Source: CAZLBC01 sp964557575 (GTDB taxonomy: Bacteria; Planctomycetota; Phycisphaerae; SM23-33). From it: a DNA stretch of 44,418 nucleotides. The notes under the pieces are model-generated. The model did not search any database. It saw only the letters and a list, made by a program, of their open reading frames with translations, and was not told the DNA's origin. A program made the position numbers and the translations under genes. How positions within the stretch are numbered: the first letter of the stretch is position 1; every line of letters begins with the position of its first letter. This document shows positions 16,511 through 25,330 of the stretch, piece after piece. Location of the stretch: positions 1 to 44,418 of the forward strand of contig CAZLBC010000034.1 in the NCBI GenBank assembly GCA_964557575.1, given 5' to 3'.

Positions 16511-17176
16511 ATGTCCGGAAAAACACTCGCTCTGCTGTTGTGCACGCTGCTGGTGGTGTCCGCCGGCTGCGGCATGCCGGGTCTCAAGGGACACTGGTCG
16601 TTCGACGACGGCGCCGTCACGGGCGGTGAAAACGTCGGTGGACTCAAGCCCGTGGACGGCAAGACGGGGAAGGCCCTCGCATTCGACGGGAAGGGCTGCG
16701 TCAAGATCCCCCACGCGCCTTACTTCCACTCCCCGGCCCACACCGTGACGGCCTGGACGAAGCTGGAGAACACCGGCGACTACCAGTACATCGCCTGGAA
16801 GGCCGGCCCGGTGTATCCCGAGGACGAGAATCTCCGGCGCATCGACATCTGGGTGAATATGGACGGCACCATCGACGGCCTGCTCGACTGCCGCGGCGAC
16901 GCCGGCGAGCGGATTCACGTGACGGGCGATACCGTCATCGCCGACGGCACGTGGCACATGGTCGCCTGGGTCAACGACGGCAAGAAGGTCCGGCTCTACG
17001 TCGACGGAAAACTCGACACCGAGGCCGACCTGCCCGGGCCGCTGGCGAAAAACGAGTTCCCCCTGTGGATCGGCGCTCGCCCCAACGGCGTGGCGGCGAC
17101 GGGTATCATCGACGAGTTCCGCTACTTCGCCCGCGCCCTGGACGAGAAGGAAATCGCGGGCCTGTGCGGACCCTGA
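16511..17176 (+). CDS. LamG/concanavalin-like lipoprotein
   Basis: A 221-residue lipoprotein: leader KTLALLLCTLLVVSAGC with the lipidated Cys at about 19. The rest is a single LamG-type jelly roll (LamG_3): LKGHWSFDDGAV, GKTGKALAFDGKG, FTVTAW-like HTVTAWTKLEN, a GTWHMVAWVNDGKKVRLYVDGKL hairpin, and the closing GIIDEFRYFARALDEKEIAGL. Such domains bind glycans or act as cell-surface modules; there is no separate catalytic domain. The ATG has GGAGGT 7 bases upstream. It is convergent with the ThuA-DUF1080 gene, with 25 bases between stops. Confidence 0.88.
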   Translation: MSGKTLALLLCTLLVVSAGCGMPGLKGHWSFDDGAVTGGENVGGLKPVDGKTGKALAFDGKGCVKIPHAPYFHSPAHTVTAWTKLENTGDYQYIAWKAGPVYPEDENLRRIDIWVNMDGTIDGLLDCRGDAGERIHVTGDTVIADGTWHMVAWVNDGKKVRLYVDGKLDTEADLPGPLAKNEFPLWIGARPNGVAATGIIDEFRYFARALDEKEIAGLCGP

Positions 17177-17201
17177 TGCTGCAAGCAGTGCTCTCAGCAG
17201 G

Positions 17202-18638
17202 CTACTCGGACCGCGGAAGGGGTTCGATGATGATGTTCCGGTAGGCCACCGGTCCGTGGTCGCCCTGCAGCATCATCGGACCACGCGGTTTTTCGTCCCG
17301 GAACATTGCCGCCCGCGTGGGACCGGTCACCGCCACATTTTCATGGACCACCTTCCCGTTGTGGACCACTTTGACGAACCGGGCGTTCTTGATCTTCCTG
17401 CCCTGTTCATCGAAACGCGGCGCGCGAAAGACGACGTCGAACTCCTGCCACCGCCCCGGCGGACGGGAGGCGTTGATCCGCGGGGACCGGCCCTCGAAGC
17501 CCTGCTTCCCGCGGCCCCGCTTCGGGTCCCACCGCTGGTAGATGCCCCCGCAGTCACCGTGCTTCAGCTTCTCCACTCCCCAGCTGTCCAGCACCTGTAT
17601 CTCGTAGCGCCCCTGGAAATAGACGCCGGAATTCGAACCCTTCGGCACCATGAACTCCACGTGCGCCCGGCAGTCGCCGTGCTCCCGCTCGGTCACCAGG
17701 TGGCGGGTCCGGCCTTTCTTGCCGTTGACCAGGCACCCGGTGCCTTCTTTCCATGCCAGTTTCTTCGGGTCATCCGGGCCCTGGAACACGTCGCCCGCGG
17801 CGACCCAGTCGCCGGTATTCCCCCGCCAGCCGTCGAGGCCGTCGCCGACCGGCAGGCGGACGGCGCCTTTTCTATCCGCCGGCGACGCCGCGCTTCCCGC
17901 CGCCCACGCCGTCCCGCGGACCACAAGCGCGCGGAACCCGGGATTTGTCATGTTCGCCACACCGTGACCCAGCAGAATGCCGCAACACCTGCCCTTTTCG
18001 AGTGTTGATGAAACCACCGCCGGGTGCCGGGTCTCTTTCCCTTTGTGCGTCGAGCGCGACGAGGCCAGGACGGTCGCCCCCTCCACCACGCCGGGGTTCC
18101 GCCAGAGTTCGTCGGTGATCGTGAAATCATCGAGTCCGGCGGTCACGGGATGATCGACCGACTCGATCCGCACCGTGAACTCGTGCCGGCGCCCGTGGCC
18201 GGTCCTGCCCTTTTCCCAGTAGACCAGCGCGACCTTCCGGTACGCCGGCCAGCCATCATAGAAGGAACTGCCGCCGGCGTGCACCGTCACGTGGCCCCCG
18301 CCGCTGCGGACGAAGTTGACATAGGCCTTGCGGGCCGCCGCCGGCCAGGCCTCCGCCGCCTCCCGGTCCGATCCCCAACTGTTCCAGTTGCTGAGGATCA
18401 CGTCGTATTTTGCGAGGGTGTCGGCGTCCAGCCCCGCCGGCGGCTTCGTCGTCTCCACGGCGAACCGGCCGGTTTCCTCGAGTATCTTCCGCAGCGCCGG
18501 CGTGGTCTTCTTCCAGTCGTGGTTATTGGCCCCGGTCAGCACCAGGACGCGGATCTTCTTCTCGGCGCCGCCGGCAAAGCCAGCGAAAACGGCGAGGATC
18601 GCGGCGAGCGACACCGTCAGGCGGCGGGTGATGTTCAT
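17202..18638 (-). CDS. ThuA-DUF1080 fusion protein, exported
   Basis: A 478-residue protein with a Sec or Tat-like leader (NITRRLTVSLAAILAVFAGFAGGA). Residues about 27-245 are a ThuA-like domain (KIRVLVLTGANNHDWKKTTPALRKIL, YDVILSNWN, GGGHVTVHAGGSSF, DHPVTAGL, RCCGILLGHG). Residues about 260-476 are a DUF1080 domain (DGLDGWRGN, a NSGVYFQGRYEIQVLD strand pair, GGIYQRWDP, GRWQEFDVVFRAPRFDEQGRK, VAYRNIIIEPL). The two functions occur as separate genes at 4456 and at 2238/6124, so the fusion is direct evidence that they work together on one substrate. The ATG at 18638 has AGGA 8 bases upstream. Confidence 0.9.
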   Translation of the reverse strand: MNITRRLTVSLAAILAVFAGFAGGAEKKIRVLVLTGANNHDWKKTTPALRKILEETGRFAVETTKPPAGLDADTLAKYDVILSNWNSWGSDREAAEAWPAAARKAYVNFVRSGGGHVTVHAGGSSFYDGWPAYRKVALVYWEKGRTGHGRRHEFTVRIESVDHPVTAGLDDFTITDELWRNPGVVEGATVLASSRSTHKGKETRHPAVVSSTLEKGRCCGILLGHGVANMTNPGFRALVVRGTAWAAGSAASPADRKGAVRLPVGDGLDGWRGNTGDWVAAGDVFQGPDDPKKLAWKEGTGCLVNGKKGRTRHLVTEREHGDCRAHVEFMVPKGSNSGVYFQGRYEIQVLDSWGVEKLKHGDCGGIYQRWDPKRGRGKQGFEGRSPRINASRPPGRWQEFDVVFRAPRFDEQGRKIKNARFVKVVHNGKVVHENVAVTGPTRAAMFRDEKPRGPMMLQGDHGPVAYRNIIIEPLPRSE

Positions 18639-18703
18639 CTCTCTTTCCTTTCAGGGCAGAAAAGCGGCGGGAAATGATGCACCGCGGTTACGTTCGATCC
18701 TGC

Positions 18704-18732
18704 ATGATAGTGTACGGCAGGCCGGAACTCAA
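18704..18732 (-). promoter_or_regulatory. putative promoter of the ThuA-DUF1080 gene
   Basis: On the minus strand TTGAGT (18732-18727) and TATCAT (18709-18704) are 17 bases apart. The -35 directly abuts the stop codon of the gluzincin-like gene upstream (18733-18735), so the two transcription units are packed together. Confidence 0.53.
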
Positions 18733-19788
18733 TTATTCGATCGCACCGGCGGCCGACCGGCGAAGGGAGCGTATTTCGTTTTCCCATCGCCGGCGCCAGG
18801 CGTCGAGCGAATCCGCTTCCTCCAGGAACAGCTCCCTGAACAGTTCCAGCGAGTTACGCGACACCCAGTCGGCCCATCGGCGGCGAAAACCGGGCCCCGG
18901 TTCCCCGCCATCGGCAAGGAAAGCCTTGAATGCCGCCGCCGGCCGATCGAAAAACCCCCGCCGGCAATGCGCCAGGTATGTCTTCAGTGTTTCGCGCCGC
19001 GCCGCACGGACGGACGGCGCCGGGTGATACAAAAGCGTGTGGACAATGCCCCACGCCACCGCGTAGTCTTCGGTGCTCATCGGTGTCCCGAATACCTTCC
19101 TGATCACGCGCTCGATGCCGGGAAACCGTGCGGTACCGATGATGTCCTCCAGTTCCCGCAACCGGTGTAGACTGATCCTCCCCGCCCGGAGGCGGCCGTC
19201 TTCCAGGCACAACGCTTCCATGCAGGTCGCGACCCCCTCCTGCAGCCACCGGGGTACGGACGCGAGGCGTTGTGGTCCCGCCCCCGTCCTCCGTTCCGCG
19301 GGCCGGCGGAAATCGAAACACCGGTGCAGGTAGAAGTGCGCGGTCTCGTGGAGGACGATGGCTGACGGTTCGGAGGTGGCGTCCGCGGTCATCGTCAGGT
19401 GAATCTCTCCCGTCCCCGGATAGTGGGTCCCCCGGGTCCGGGCGGTAAAGGACGGGTTCGCCGCCGATCGCCGGAACTCTCCGAGCGTCGCGTAGGCGAC
19501 CACCGTCACCTTTTCGTCGCAATCAACGCCGAAGGTGCGCTGCAGTTCCTGGAACGCGGCATCGACGAGGGCGCCGAGCCAGGAGGCCGCGCGGGGGCCG
19601 ATGTTCGACCGGACCGAGCAGTGTCGGCCCTCGAAACGGTACGGCTCATACCATGATCGGGTCATCCCCGGCACGATGATTCCCTCATCGACGAGCCGGG
19701 CCGGGTACACGGGGTCTTTGCGTACCGTGCACGATATGCAACTCACCATGCACGCAGCCACGCACCAGATTCGGGGACATGCCTTCAT
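18733..19788 (-). CDS. gluzincin-like (HExxH) metallopeptidase lipoprotein
   Basis: A 351-residue protein. The leader IWCVAACMVSCISC ends in a lipobox-like stretch (Cys20 or Cys17). A zinc-peptidase site is visible: H147-E-T-A-H151 in VLHETAHFYLH, with the probable third ligand Glu184 in VPRWLQEGVAT, the gluzincin arrangement. The surrounding pattern (a long N-terminal region with LGEFRRSA, then HETAH and WLQEG) resembles DUF1570-type proteins common in Planctomycetes. Its ATG overlaps the stop codon of the YiiX-like gene (ATGA), so the two are translationally coupled and presumably work together at the membrane. It may trim peptides or a surface protein; the substrate is unknown. Confidence 0.82.
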   Translation of the reverse strand: MKACPRIWCVAACMVSCISCTVRKDPVYPARLVDEGIIVPGMTRSWYEPYRFEGRHCSVRSNIGPRAASWLGALVDAAFQELQRTFGVDCDEKVTVVAYATLGEFRRSAANPSFTARTRGTHYPGTGEIHLTMTADATSEPSAIVLHETAHFYLHRCFDFRRPAERRTGAGPQRLASVPRWLQEGVATCMEALCLEDGRLRAGRISLHRLRELEDIIGTARFPGIERVIRKVFGTPMSTEDYAVAWGIVHTLLYHPAPSVRAARRETLKTYLAHCRRGFFDRPAAAFKAFLADGGEPGPGFRRRWADWVSRNSLELFRELFLEEADSLDAWRRRWENEIRSLRRSAAGAIE

Positions 19789-20879
19789 TTCACGCTCGAT
19801 GTCGGCGCCGCCGTTTCTTTCCTGAAATGCTTGTCTCGCAGCGAGTCGCATACCTTCCCGGCCAGGTTGCGGACTTCCTCCGTGGACAGGTCATCCGGAT
19901 TCTTTCCCGCATCGGACATGATATACCGCGTCAGTTTGCTGCAGTCGGCGATATATTCCCGGAGGGCATACATCATGTCCCGCTGCCGGGGACTGGCGAG
20001 CCGGCTGATATAATCCCGCAATACCAGCGATTTTTCAAGCGCCAGGACGATCTGCGAGCCGAGGCCGGGCTCGCGGGGTTCGTAATGACCGTCCCTGACA
20101 TATGACCGCACCCGGGACAGTATCGTCCTGAGGATCACCTCCTGGGTGCGGGAGGTCTCTTCCCGCTGAATCTCGGAAAGCACTTCGAACGCGCCGTTTT
20201 GCAGCACCGCGCTCGGGGACACGGTGGCGACAAGATCGATGCAGATAACCTCCTTTACCCGCCGCGTCCAGTGCGTCTCCCGCATATCCGGCGTGCGCGG
20301 AAACGGCTCGGGATGACCGCAACGGCGATAAAGGTATGAAATCAGCTCGTTGCAGTAGAATGCCCCGCCCTCATCGGCGTCCTTTTTAAACGCGCAGTCG
20401 AACGCAACGGGATTATCTCGATTCTCCCGCCAGAACGACCGTGCCGCATTCCCCAGCGATGCGGTCTTCTCCTGGCCGCGTAATCGTACCAGCGCCAGCC
20501 GGCTGAAATGGTGGAAAAACTCCTGTGGCGGTACGGATTCCAGCCCCTCGTACTGGATCGACAGTATCCGTCCTGTCCCGTCTTCACCGACGTAATACAA
20601 ACCGGAGTGCGAATACCTGCCGGCGGGCATCCCGTACTCGGTAATCAGCAAGGAGGTGAGGGTTTTCCCGAATCCGAGGATAATATCGCCTTCACGAAGG
20701 CGGGGACCGTCGAGGGGAAAGCGATCCGGGCCGGCGGCGGCATCGACGGCACGATCGTCGTTACCGCAGCCGGCGAAAAGGCACCACAGTACGAGAAATG
20801 CACCGACCAGCGGCAGGTGATGCCCGCCCCACTCTCCACGGTTTACCAACTGTAGCTCAACTGGAACGCGTACGTACAC
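19785..20879 (-). CDS. YiiX-like permuted NlpC/P60 lipoprotein
   Basis: About 364 residues. A hydrophobic leader ends in LFAGCG (lipoprotein). Residues 60-205 show the permuted NlpC/P60 fold of YiiX/YaeF proteins: LREGDIILGFGKTLTSLLI, the His of RYSHSGLYYV (about 91) and the Cys of AFYCNELISYLY (about 176), which come in the reversed order of this papain-like group. The family is linked to peptidoglycan or lipid amide cleavage. A helical C-terminal half of about 150 residues has no recognised domain. The start is uncertain: GTG at 20879 is used here, GTG at 20900 is also possible, both inside the 3' end of the upstream gene and both without a good ribosome binding site. It lies between the beta-barrel gene and the gluzincin-like gene. 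Confidence 0.78.
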   Translation of the reverse strand: MYVRVPVELQLVNRGEWGGHHLPLVGAFLVLWCLFAGCGNDDRAVDAAAGPDRFPLDGPRLREGDIILGFGKTLTSLLITEYGMPAGRYSHSGLYYVGEDGTGRILSIQYEGLESVPPQEFFHHFSRLALVRLRGQEKTASLGNAARSFWRENRDNPVAFDCAFKKDADEGGAFYCNELISYLYRRCGHPEPFPRTPDMRETHWTRRVKEVICIDLVATVSPSAVLQNGAFEVLSEIQREETSRTQEVILRTILSRVRSYVRDGHYEPREPGLGSQIVLALEKSLVLRDYISRLASPRQRDMMYALREYIADCSKLTRYIMSDAGKNPDDLSTEEVRNLAGKVCDSLRDKHFRKETAAPTSSVK

Positions 20880-22159
20880 TCGTTGACGTTCTGGTCCCAC
20901 AGGTCATGCGAGAAGTTGAAGCCCGCCGCCCAGTGGTTCTTGTTGTAGCCCACCTCCACGAAGTGCCGGAACGTGCAGTCGTCCCAGCCGCTCGGCAGGT
21001 CGTTGGCGTACGACCAGTTCAGGCCGACGGCGCCGTAGAAATGCTTTGAAAACGGGATCCGGTAGCGGGTCATCACGTCCTGGAAATCAATGTAGTTGTT
21101 GCCCGCCAACTGGTTGTCGTTGCCGATGTCCCAGGCCCACGTCTGCATGAACGAGGCGCCGAGGCTGCCGAGCGGCAGGGGGACCTCGCCGCCGACCGAG
21201 AAACCGAGCGTGTAAAAGTCCGGGTTGTCGTCGTTAAACGCCGGCCCCGGTCCCGGCACCCGTGCACCGACCACCGGAGCCCGCGCGCCGGCCGGAAAAC
21301 CGTGATCGTAGCAGATATGGTGGTACCCGGTGTGGATACCGACGTCGAGGTCAAACCCGTGCACGTCCCTGCGGAGAATCTGGTACGAGGGGGCGAGGAT
21401 AACACCGACCCGCGTGTTGTCGTTCTTCTCCCAGATCGGCCCCTTGAACTCCTCCCGCTCGATGGGAACGATCAGGCTGGTGGTGAAGGCGCCGCGGTTC
21501 AGGGTGAAGCTCAGCGTCTCCATAAGCGTGTGCGAGTCGGCGTCGTCCCTGCCGCCCAGCGGCGAGATCGGGCGGCCGAACAGTGTCGGGTTGCCCATGA
21601 TGCCGCGGTCGTACTCGGTGTGGCGGTAGGCCGTCCGCGATCCCAGCGTAAACCACCAGTCGCCGCCGACTTCAATGGTCTCCGCGGCCTCGACCGGCTG
21701 CTTCGCCGCCTCGAAGTTGTCGGAAGACGACTCTTTCCACGGCTGCGTTTCATACGGATCCTGTCCGGAATAATCTTCCCAGCCAGCCTGTGGTGAAGAA
21801 TGTTTTACGCCGTCCGGTCCGGTCCATTTTGTTGTTCCATAACTCCCCTGACCGGGACCACCCTTTTTCCATTTTCCCGACGAGATCCATTCATTATAAT
21901 CCATGGTGACAGGTTCATCGACGAAGCCGGCCGGTTTAAACGTTATCTTCCTGATAACCTGCACCTGCCGCTGTATCGCACTGTACCCCGTGTAGTTCCG
22001 CCCGTATTTCAGGTGGGTCAGGTAACCGGTCTTCGATGAACTGCTGCTGTTCGGACACGGCCCGGAATCCTGAGCATAAGAGGGTGCCGCCATCCCCGTC
22101 ACCATAAAAGCGGCAAGCAAGCAACCTGTCGTGATCCCGACACTTTTCCCAGCGTTCAT
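20843..22159 (-). CDS. outer-membrane beta-barrel protein
   Basis: A 438-residue exported protein with a Sec signal (ITTGCLLAAFMVTGMAAPSYAQ). After a hydrophilic, Gly/Lys/Trp-rich N-terminal region (about 35-150) come alternating hydrophobic/polar strands typical of an outer-membrane barrel (WWFTLGSRTAYRHTEYD, TLSFTLNRGAFTTSLIVPIE, DLDVGIHTGYHHICYD, FYGAVGLNWSYAND, HFVEVGYNKNHWAAGFNFSHDL) and a C-terminal strand ending FQLSYSW. The last residue is Trp, an accepted variant of the usual C-terminal Phe. Of two ATGs, 22159 is preferred because AAGGAG lies 7 bases upstream; the one at 22165 is too close. It heads an operon with the YiiX-like and gluzincin-like genes. It may be a channel or an anchor; no family is recognised. 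Confidence 0.8.
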   Translation of the reverse strand: MNAGKSVGITTGCLLAAFMVTGMAAPSYAQDSGPCPNSSSSSKTGYLTHLKYGRNYTGYSAIQRQVQVIRKITFKPAGFVDEPVTMDYNEWISSGKWKKGGPGQGSYGTTKWTGPDGVKHSSPQAGWEDYSGQDPYETQPWKESSSDNFEAAKQPVEAAETIEVGGDWWFTLGSRTAYRHTEYDRGIMGNPTLFGRPISPLGGRDDADSHTLMETLSFTLNRGAFTTSLIVPIEREEFKGPIWEKNDNTRVGVILAPSYQILRRDVHGFDLDVGIHTGYHHICYDHGFPAGARAPVVGARVPGPGPAFNDDNPDFYTLGFSVGGEVPLPLGSLGASFMQTWAWDIGNDNQLAGNNYIDFQDVMTRYRIPFSKHFYGAVGLNWSYANDLPSGWDDCTFRHFVEVGYNKNHWAAGFNFSHDLWDQNVNECTYAFQLSYSW

Positions 22160-22337
22160 GTGCATTCTCCTTATATCACATCCTCTTCCGACAGCGAAAT
22201 ATCATGCGTCCTCTGCATCCGAGGGGCATGTATGAAGAAATGATTAAGAAGTTCCCCGCATAAATCAAGTCAAAAAAATGTTTTATTTCGATCGGCGTGT
22301 AAAGAACGAATCGACAGTCATAATCGTGTAAGACCCC

Positions 22338-22621
22338 ATGTTCATCCCTACCGGCGATACGCCGAACCCCCCGCAACTTTATCCCGTGGGTGAATTACTC
22401 ATTGCTGGCCGCTAACGTCGCGGTGTACGTGTTGATCGCGCTGCCGCTCTCGGCGCGGAGCGTCGGCCCGGACGACCCGCTCCTCGTCGAGTACCTCCGC
22501 CACCTGCTGCCGTTCCTGATCGGGACGGAGTCGGGGGTCGCCTACGGGGAACCCCGATCCCGCAACCGCCCGGCGGGCCCGCGAGGCCCTCGCCCTGATC
22601 GACAGGTATCGCCGGCGGTAA
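22338..22621 (+). pseudogene. remnant of a rhomboid-family protease gene (two frameshifts, core missing)
   Basis: The start ATG at 22338 opens MFIPTGDTPNP, then the reading frame shifts at a C6 run (about 22367-22372) and continues as RNFIPWVNYSLLAANVAVY, LIALPLS and later DDPLLVEYLRHLLPFLIG. This is the typical start of bacterial rhomboids: a short N-terminus with one membrane helix, then an acidic loop. A second one-base shift, at a G5 run near 22532, leads to a clean C-terminal tail, ATARRAREALALIDRYRRR, before TAA 22619-22621. The catalytic core (GxSG and His helices) is absent. I infer a rhomboid gene deleted internally and broken by single-base changes; the identification is from pattern memory. 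Confidence 0.55.
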
Positions 22622-22693
22622 TAATCGGCGCGGGGAAATCGCAGACGTTGGATTGTCGTCTGAACGCGCCGGCCGGCGGCCCGTAAAAGGGTT

Positions 22694-22723
22694 TTGACGG
22701 AATCCCTCCCGGGCGGATACAAT
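22694..22723 (+). promoter_or_regulatory. putative promoter of the multihaem cytochrome gene
   Basis: TTGACG (22694-22699) and TACAAT (22718-22723) with an 18-base spacer, a near-consensus pair about 77 bases before the ATG at 22800. Confidence 0.58.
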
Positions 22724-22799
22724 TCCCCCGGTTTCCGGAACGATCGCCGTGTCCCGTTCACCCGCGTACCGGTCTCCCATGACGGACGATCCATACATC

Positions 22800-25154
22800 A
22801 TGAAACGATCCTTTCCAACCCTGGTCGCCCTGGTCCTGGCCGCATGCGGGCCGGCGGAACAATCGGCCCCGCCCGAAACCCGCCCGGCGGACACCGAACT
22901 GACCGGCTCGGTCACCTGCCGCGAGTGCCACGAGGCATTCTACGAGAAGTGGGCGACCTCCCACCACGGCCTGGCCATGCAGCCGTTCACGGCGCAATTC
23001 GCCCAAGAGAACCTCAGTCCGCAGGCCCGGCCCGTAACGATCGCGGACGTGACCTACACGGCCGACCTGGCCGGCACCGTCATCGAAAAAGGCCCCGGCG
23101 GAGAACGGCGATACCCCATCGAGCACGTGATGGGCGGCAAGAACGTCTATTACTTCCTGACGCCCATGGAACGGGGGCGCCTGCAGGTCCTGCCCGTCGC
23201 CTTCGACGCGGCAACCAGGCAGTGGTACGACACGGCCGCGAGCGCCGTACGCCACTTCCGGGACCGACCCCCCGACGAACCGCTCCCGTGGACGGACCCG
23301 GCATACACGTTCAACACCTCGTGCTTCAGCTGTCACGTCAGCCAGTTGTCCAGGAACTACGATCGGAAGACCGACACCTACCATACCACCTGGGCCGAGC
23401 CCGGCATCAACTGCGAGACGTGTCACGGTCCCGGCGCGGCGCACGTGCGCGTGTGCCGGGCCGCGCCGGACGGCGAACCTCCCGCGGATCTGAAGATCAT
23501 CCGCACGGCCGACTTCACGGTCGCCCAGCAGAATGACACGTGCGCGCCGTGCCACGCCAAGATGAGCTCGATCAGCACCACGTTCACACCCGGCGATCGG
23601 TACTTCGATCACTTCGACCTGGTGACCCTTGAGCACGTCGACTTCCACCCCGACGGGCGCGATTTGGGCGAGAACTACACGCTCACGACCTGGCTGATGA
23701 GTCCGTGCGTGAAGTCCGGAACACTCTCCTGCACGCACTGCCACACCTCGAGCGGGCGCTACCGGTTCGCCGAACCGTCGGTCGCCAACAACGCCTGCCT
23801 GCCGTGCCACGAACAGCGCGTGGAAGATCCGGTACCCCACACGCACCACCCCAAGACCGATAAGCCCGGCAGCCGGTGCATCGATTGCCACATGCCCAAA
23901 ACCAGGTTCGCGAACATGGCGCGCAGCGACCACTCCATGCTGCCGCCGACGCCCGCCGCGACGATCGCGTTCGCCTCCCCGAACGCCTGCACACTGTGTC
24001 ACACGAAAAAGCAGGAGGACGCGGCCTGGGCCGACGCGCTCGTGCGCCGGTGGCACAGCGAAGACTACCAGGCGCCGGTCCTGGCCCGCGCACAACTCGT
24101 CGCGGCCGCGCGAAAGGGCGACTGGACCGATCTGCCCGCGATGCTCGCTTTTATCACCGACCCGAAGCGCGACACCGTGTTCAAGACCGGTCTGATTCGC
24201 CTGCTCGCCGACTGCCCCGACCGGCGTACGTGGCAGGCGCTGGCGACGGCCCTGAAGGATCCCGCCCCCCTGGCCAGGGCGGCCGCGGCCGCGGGCCTCA
24301 AGGACAACCCGGCACCCGCGATCGTGCAGGCGCTGCTCGACGCGACCGAAGACGACTATCGCCTGGTCAGGATTCGCGCGGCCAACGCGCTCGCATCATA
24401 TCCGCGGCAGCACCTCGATGGCGTCGACCGCGCGCGCCTGGCAAAGGCCACCGCGGAACTCGAGGCCTCGCTGCGGTGCCGGCTCGACGACTGGACAGCG
24501 CACTACAACCGGGGCAACTACCTGTCGGACCGCGGCGATCCAAAGGGCGCCCTGGCGGCATACCGTGAGGCGATCAGTCTGCGGCCGGACGCGCTGATGC
24601 CCTACGTCAACGCCGCGATGCTATACGCGCGGCGGGGACGCCCGGACCTGGCCGAGAAGAACCTTACCGCGGCCCTGGCCCTTGCACCAAAAAACACCGC
24701 GGCGAACTTCAACATGGGGCTGCTCCAGGCGGAGAAAAAAGATTTCAAAAAAGCGGAGAAGCACCTTCGAGCCGCCCTCAAGGCCGAACCCGACATGGCG
24801 CAGGCCGCGTACAACCTCGGCCTGCTCATGGCGACCGACAGGCCCGACGAGGCGATTGCCATGCTCAGGAAGGCGTCCGCGCTTTGCCCGCACGCGCCGC
24901 GGTACCGTTATTCACTGGCCTTTTACCTGGACCGGTCCGGCGAACGGGCGGGCGCGTGCCGCGCGCTCGAGGACCTCATCGACCGGCACGGCGATTACTG
25001 GGACGCGTACCTGCTCCTGGCCGGCATATACGAAAAGCGGAAGCAGTTCGAGAAGGCCCGGGAGGTGTACCGGCGGGCCCTGAAGAGAAAGCAACTGCCC
25101 GCGCGTACCAGGATGCACATCGAATCCCGGCTGCGGGCAACGGGGGGATCGTGA
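22800..25154 (+). CDS. eight-haem c-type cytochrome lipoprotein with HEAT and TPR regions
   Basis: A 784-residue protein. The leader (KRSFPTLVALVLAACGP) ends in a lipobox, so the mature protein is probably membrane-anchored in the periplasm or on the outer membrane. Residues about 40-415 carry eight CXXCH haem sites: CRECH, CFSCH, CETCH, CAPCH, CTHCH, CLPCH, CIDCH and CTLCH. Next is an alpha-helical HEAT-like stretch (about 440-580) and then five or so TPR repeats (about 590-780, e.g. YNRGNYLSDRGDPKGALAAYREAISLRPDA). Family relatives, cytochrome c554-type multihaem proteins fused to TPR, move electrons in respiration or to extracellular acceptors. ATG at 22800 is chosen because the signal peptide starts there; an in-frame ATG at 22779 is possible. 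The ribosome binding site is weak. Monocistronic. Confidence 0.9.
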   Translation: MKRSFPTLVALVLAACGPAEQSAPPETRPADTELTGSVTCRECHEAFYEKWATSHHGLAMQPFTAQFAQENLSPQARPVTIADVTYTADLAGTVIEKGPGGERRYPIEHVMGGKNVYYFLTPMERGRLQVLPVAFDAATRQWYDTAASAVRHFRDRPPDEPLPWTDPAYTFNTSCFSCHVSQLSRNYDRKTDTYHTTWAEPGINCETCHGPGAAHVRVCRAAPDGEPPADLKIIRTADFTVAQQNDTCAPCHAKMSSISTTFTPGDRYFDHFDLVTLEHVDFHPDGRDLGENYTLTTWLMSPCVKSGTLSCTHCHTSSGRYRFAEPSVANNACLPCHEQRVEDPVPHTHHPKTDKPGSRCIDCHMPKTRFANMARSDHSMLPPTPAATIAFASPNACTLCHTKKQEDAAWADALVRRWHSEDYQAPVLARAQLVAAARKGDWTDLPAMLAFITDPKRDTVFKTGLIRLLADCPDRRTWQALATALKDPAPLARAAAAAGLKDNPAPAIVQALLDATEDDYRLVRIRAANALASYPRQHLDGVDRARLAKATAELEASLRCRLDDWTAHYNRGNYLSDRGDPKGALAAYREAISLRPDALMPYVNAAMLYARRGRPDLAEKNLTAALALAPKNTAANFNMGLLQAEKKDFKKAEKHLRAALKAEPDMAQAAYNLGLLMATDRPDEAIAMLRKASALCPHAPRYRYSLAFYLDRSGERAGACRALEDLIDRHGDYWDAYLLLAGIYEKRKQFEKAREVYRRALKRKQLPARTRMHIESRLRATGGS

Positions 25155-25330
25155 TCTCTTTTTCGGTGCAGCGGATACCACTCTGTCCGTTTTCCATGAG
25201 CTGCGCCGTAGTTTTGAGATTTAAAAAAAAAGCTTTGAAGTCACCCTGAAATCGATCGATCTGTGCACAAACAGGAACGTGAAGCCGCCGGCAAAACAGG
25301 GGGCGTATCGTGTGCTGAACGGCTTCAGGA
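25155..25330. other. intergenic stretch with an A9 run
   Basis: Non-coding between the cytochrome gene stop and the fucosidase relic. It contains a run of nine A (about 25223-25231); the only inverted repeat noticed is a 5-bp stem CTGAA/TTCAG near 25315. No convincing terminator. Confidence 0.4.

Noticed and set aside
22390..22686. A stand-alone small membrane protein gene of 98 codons
   Set aside because: Joined with the in-frame-shifted ATG at 22338 and the tail ending at 22621, the sequence reads as rhomboid ends; the region after the G5 run in the original frame looks like noncoding readthrough.
25300..25330. Hairpin CTGAA/TTCAG as a terminator
   Set aside because: Only a 5-bp stem with no T run after it on either strand.
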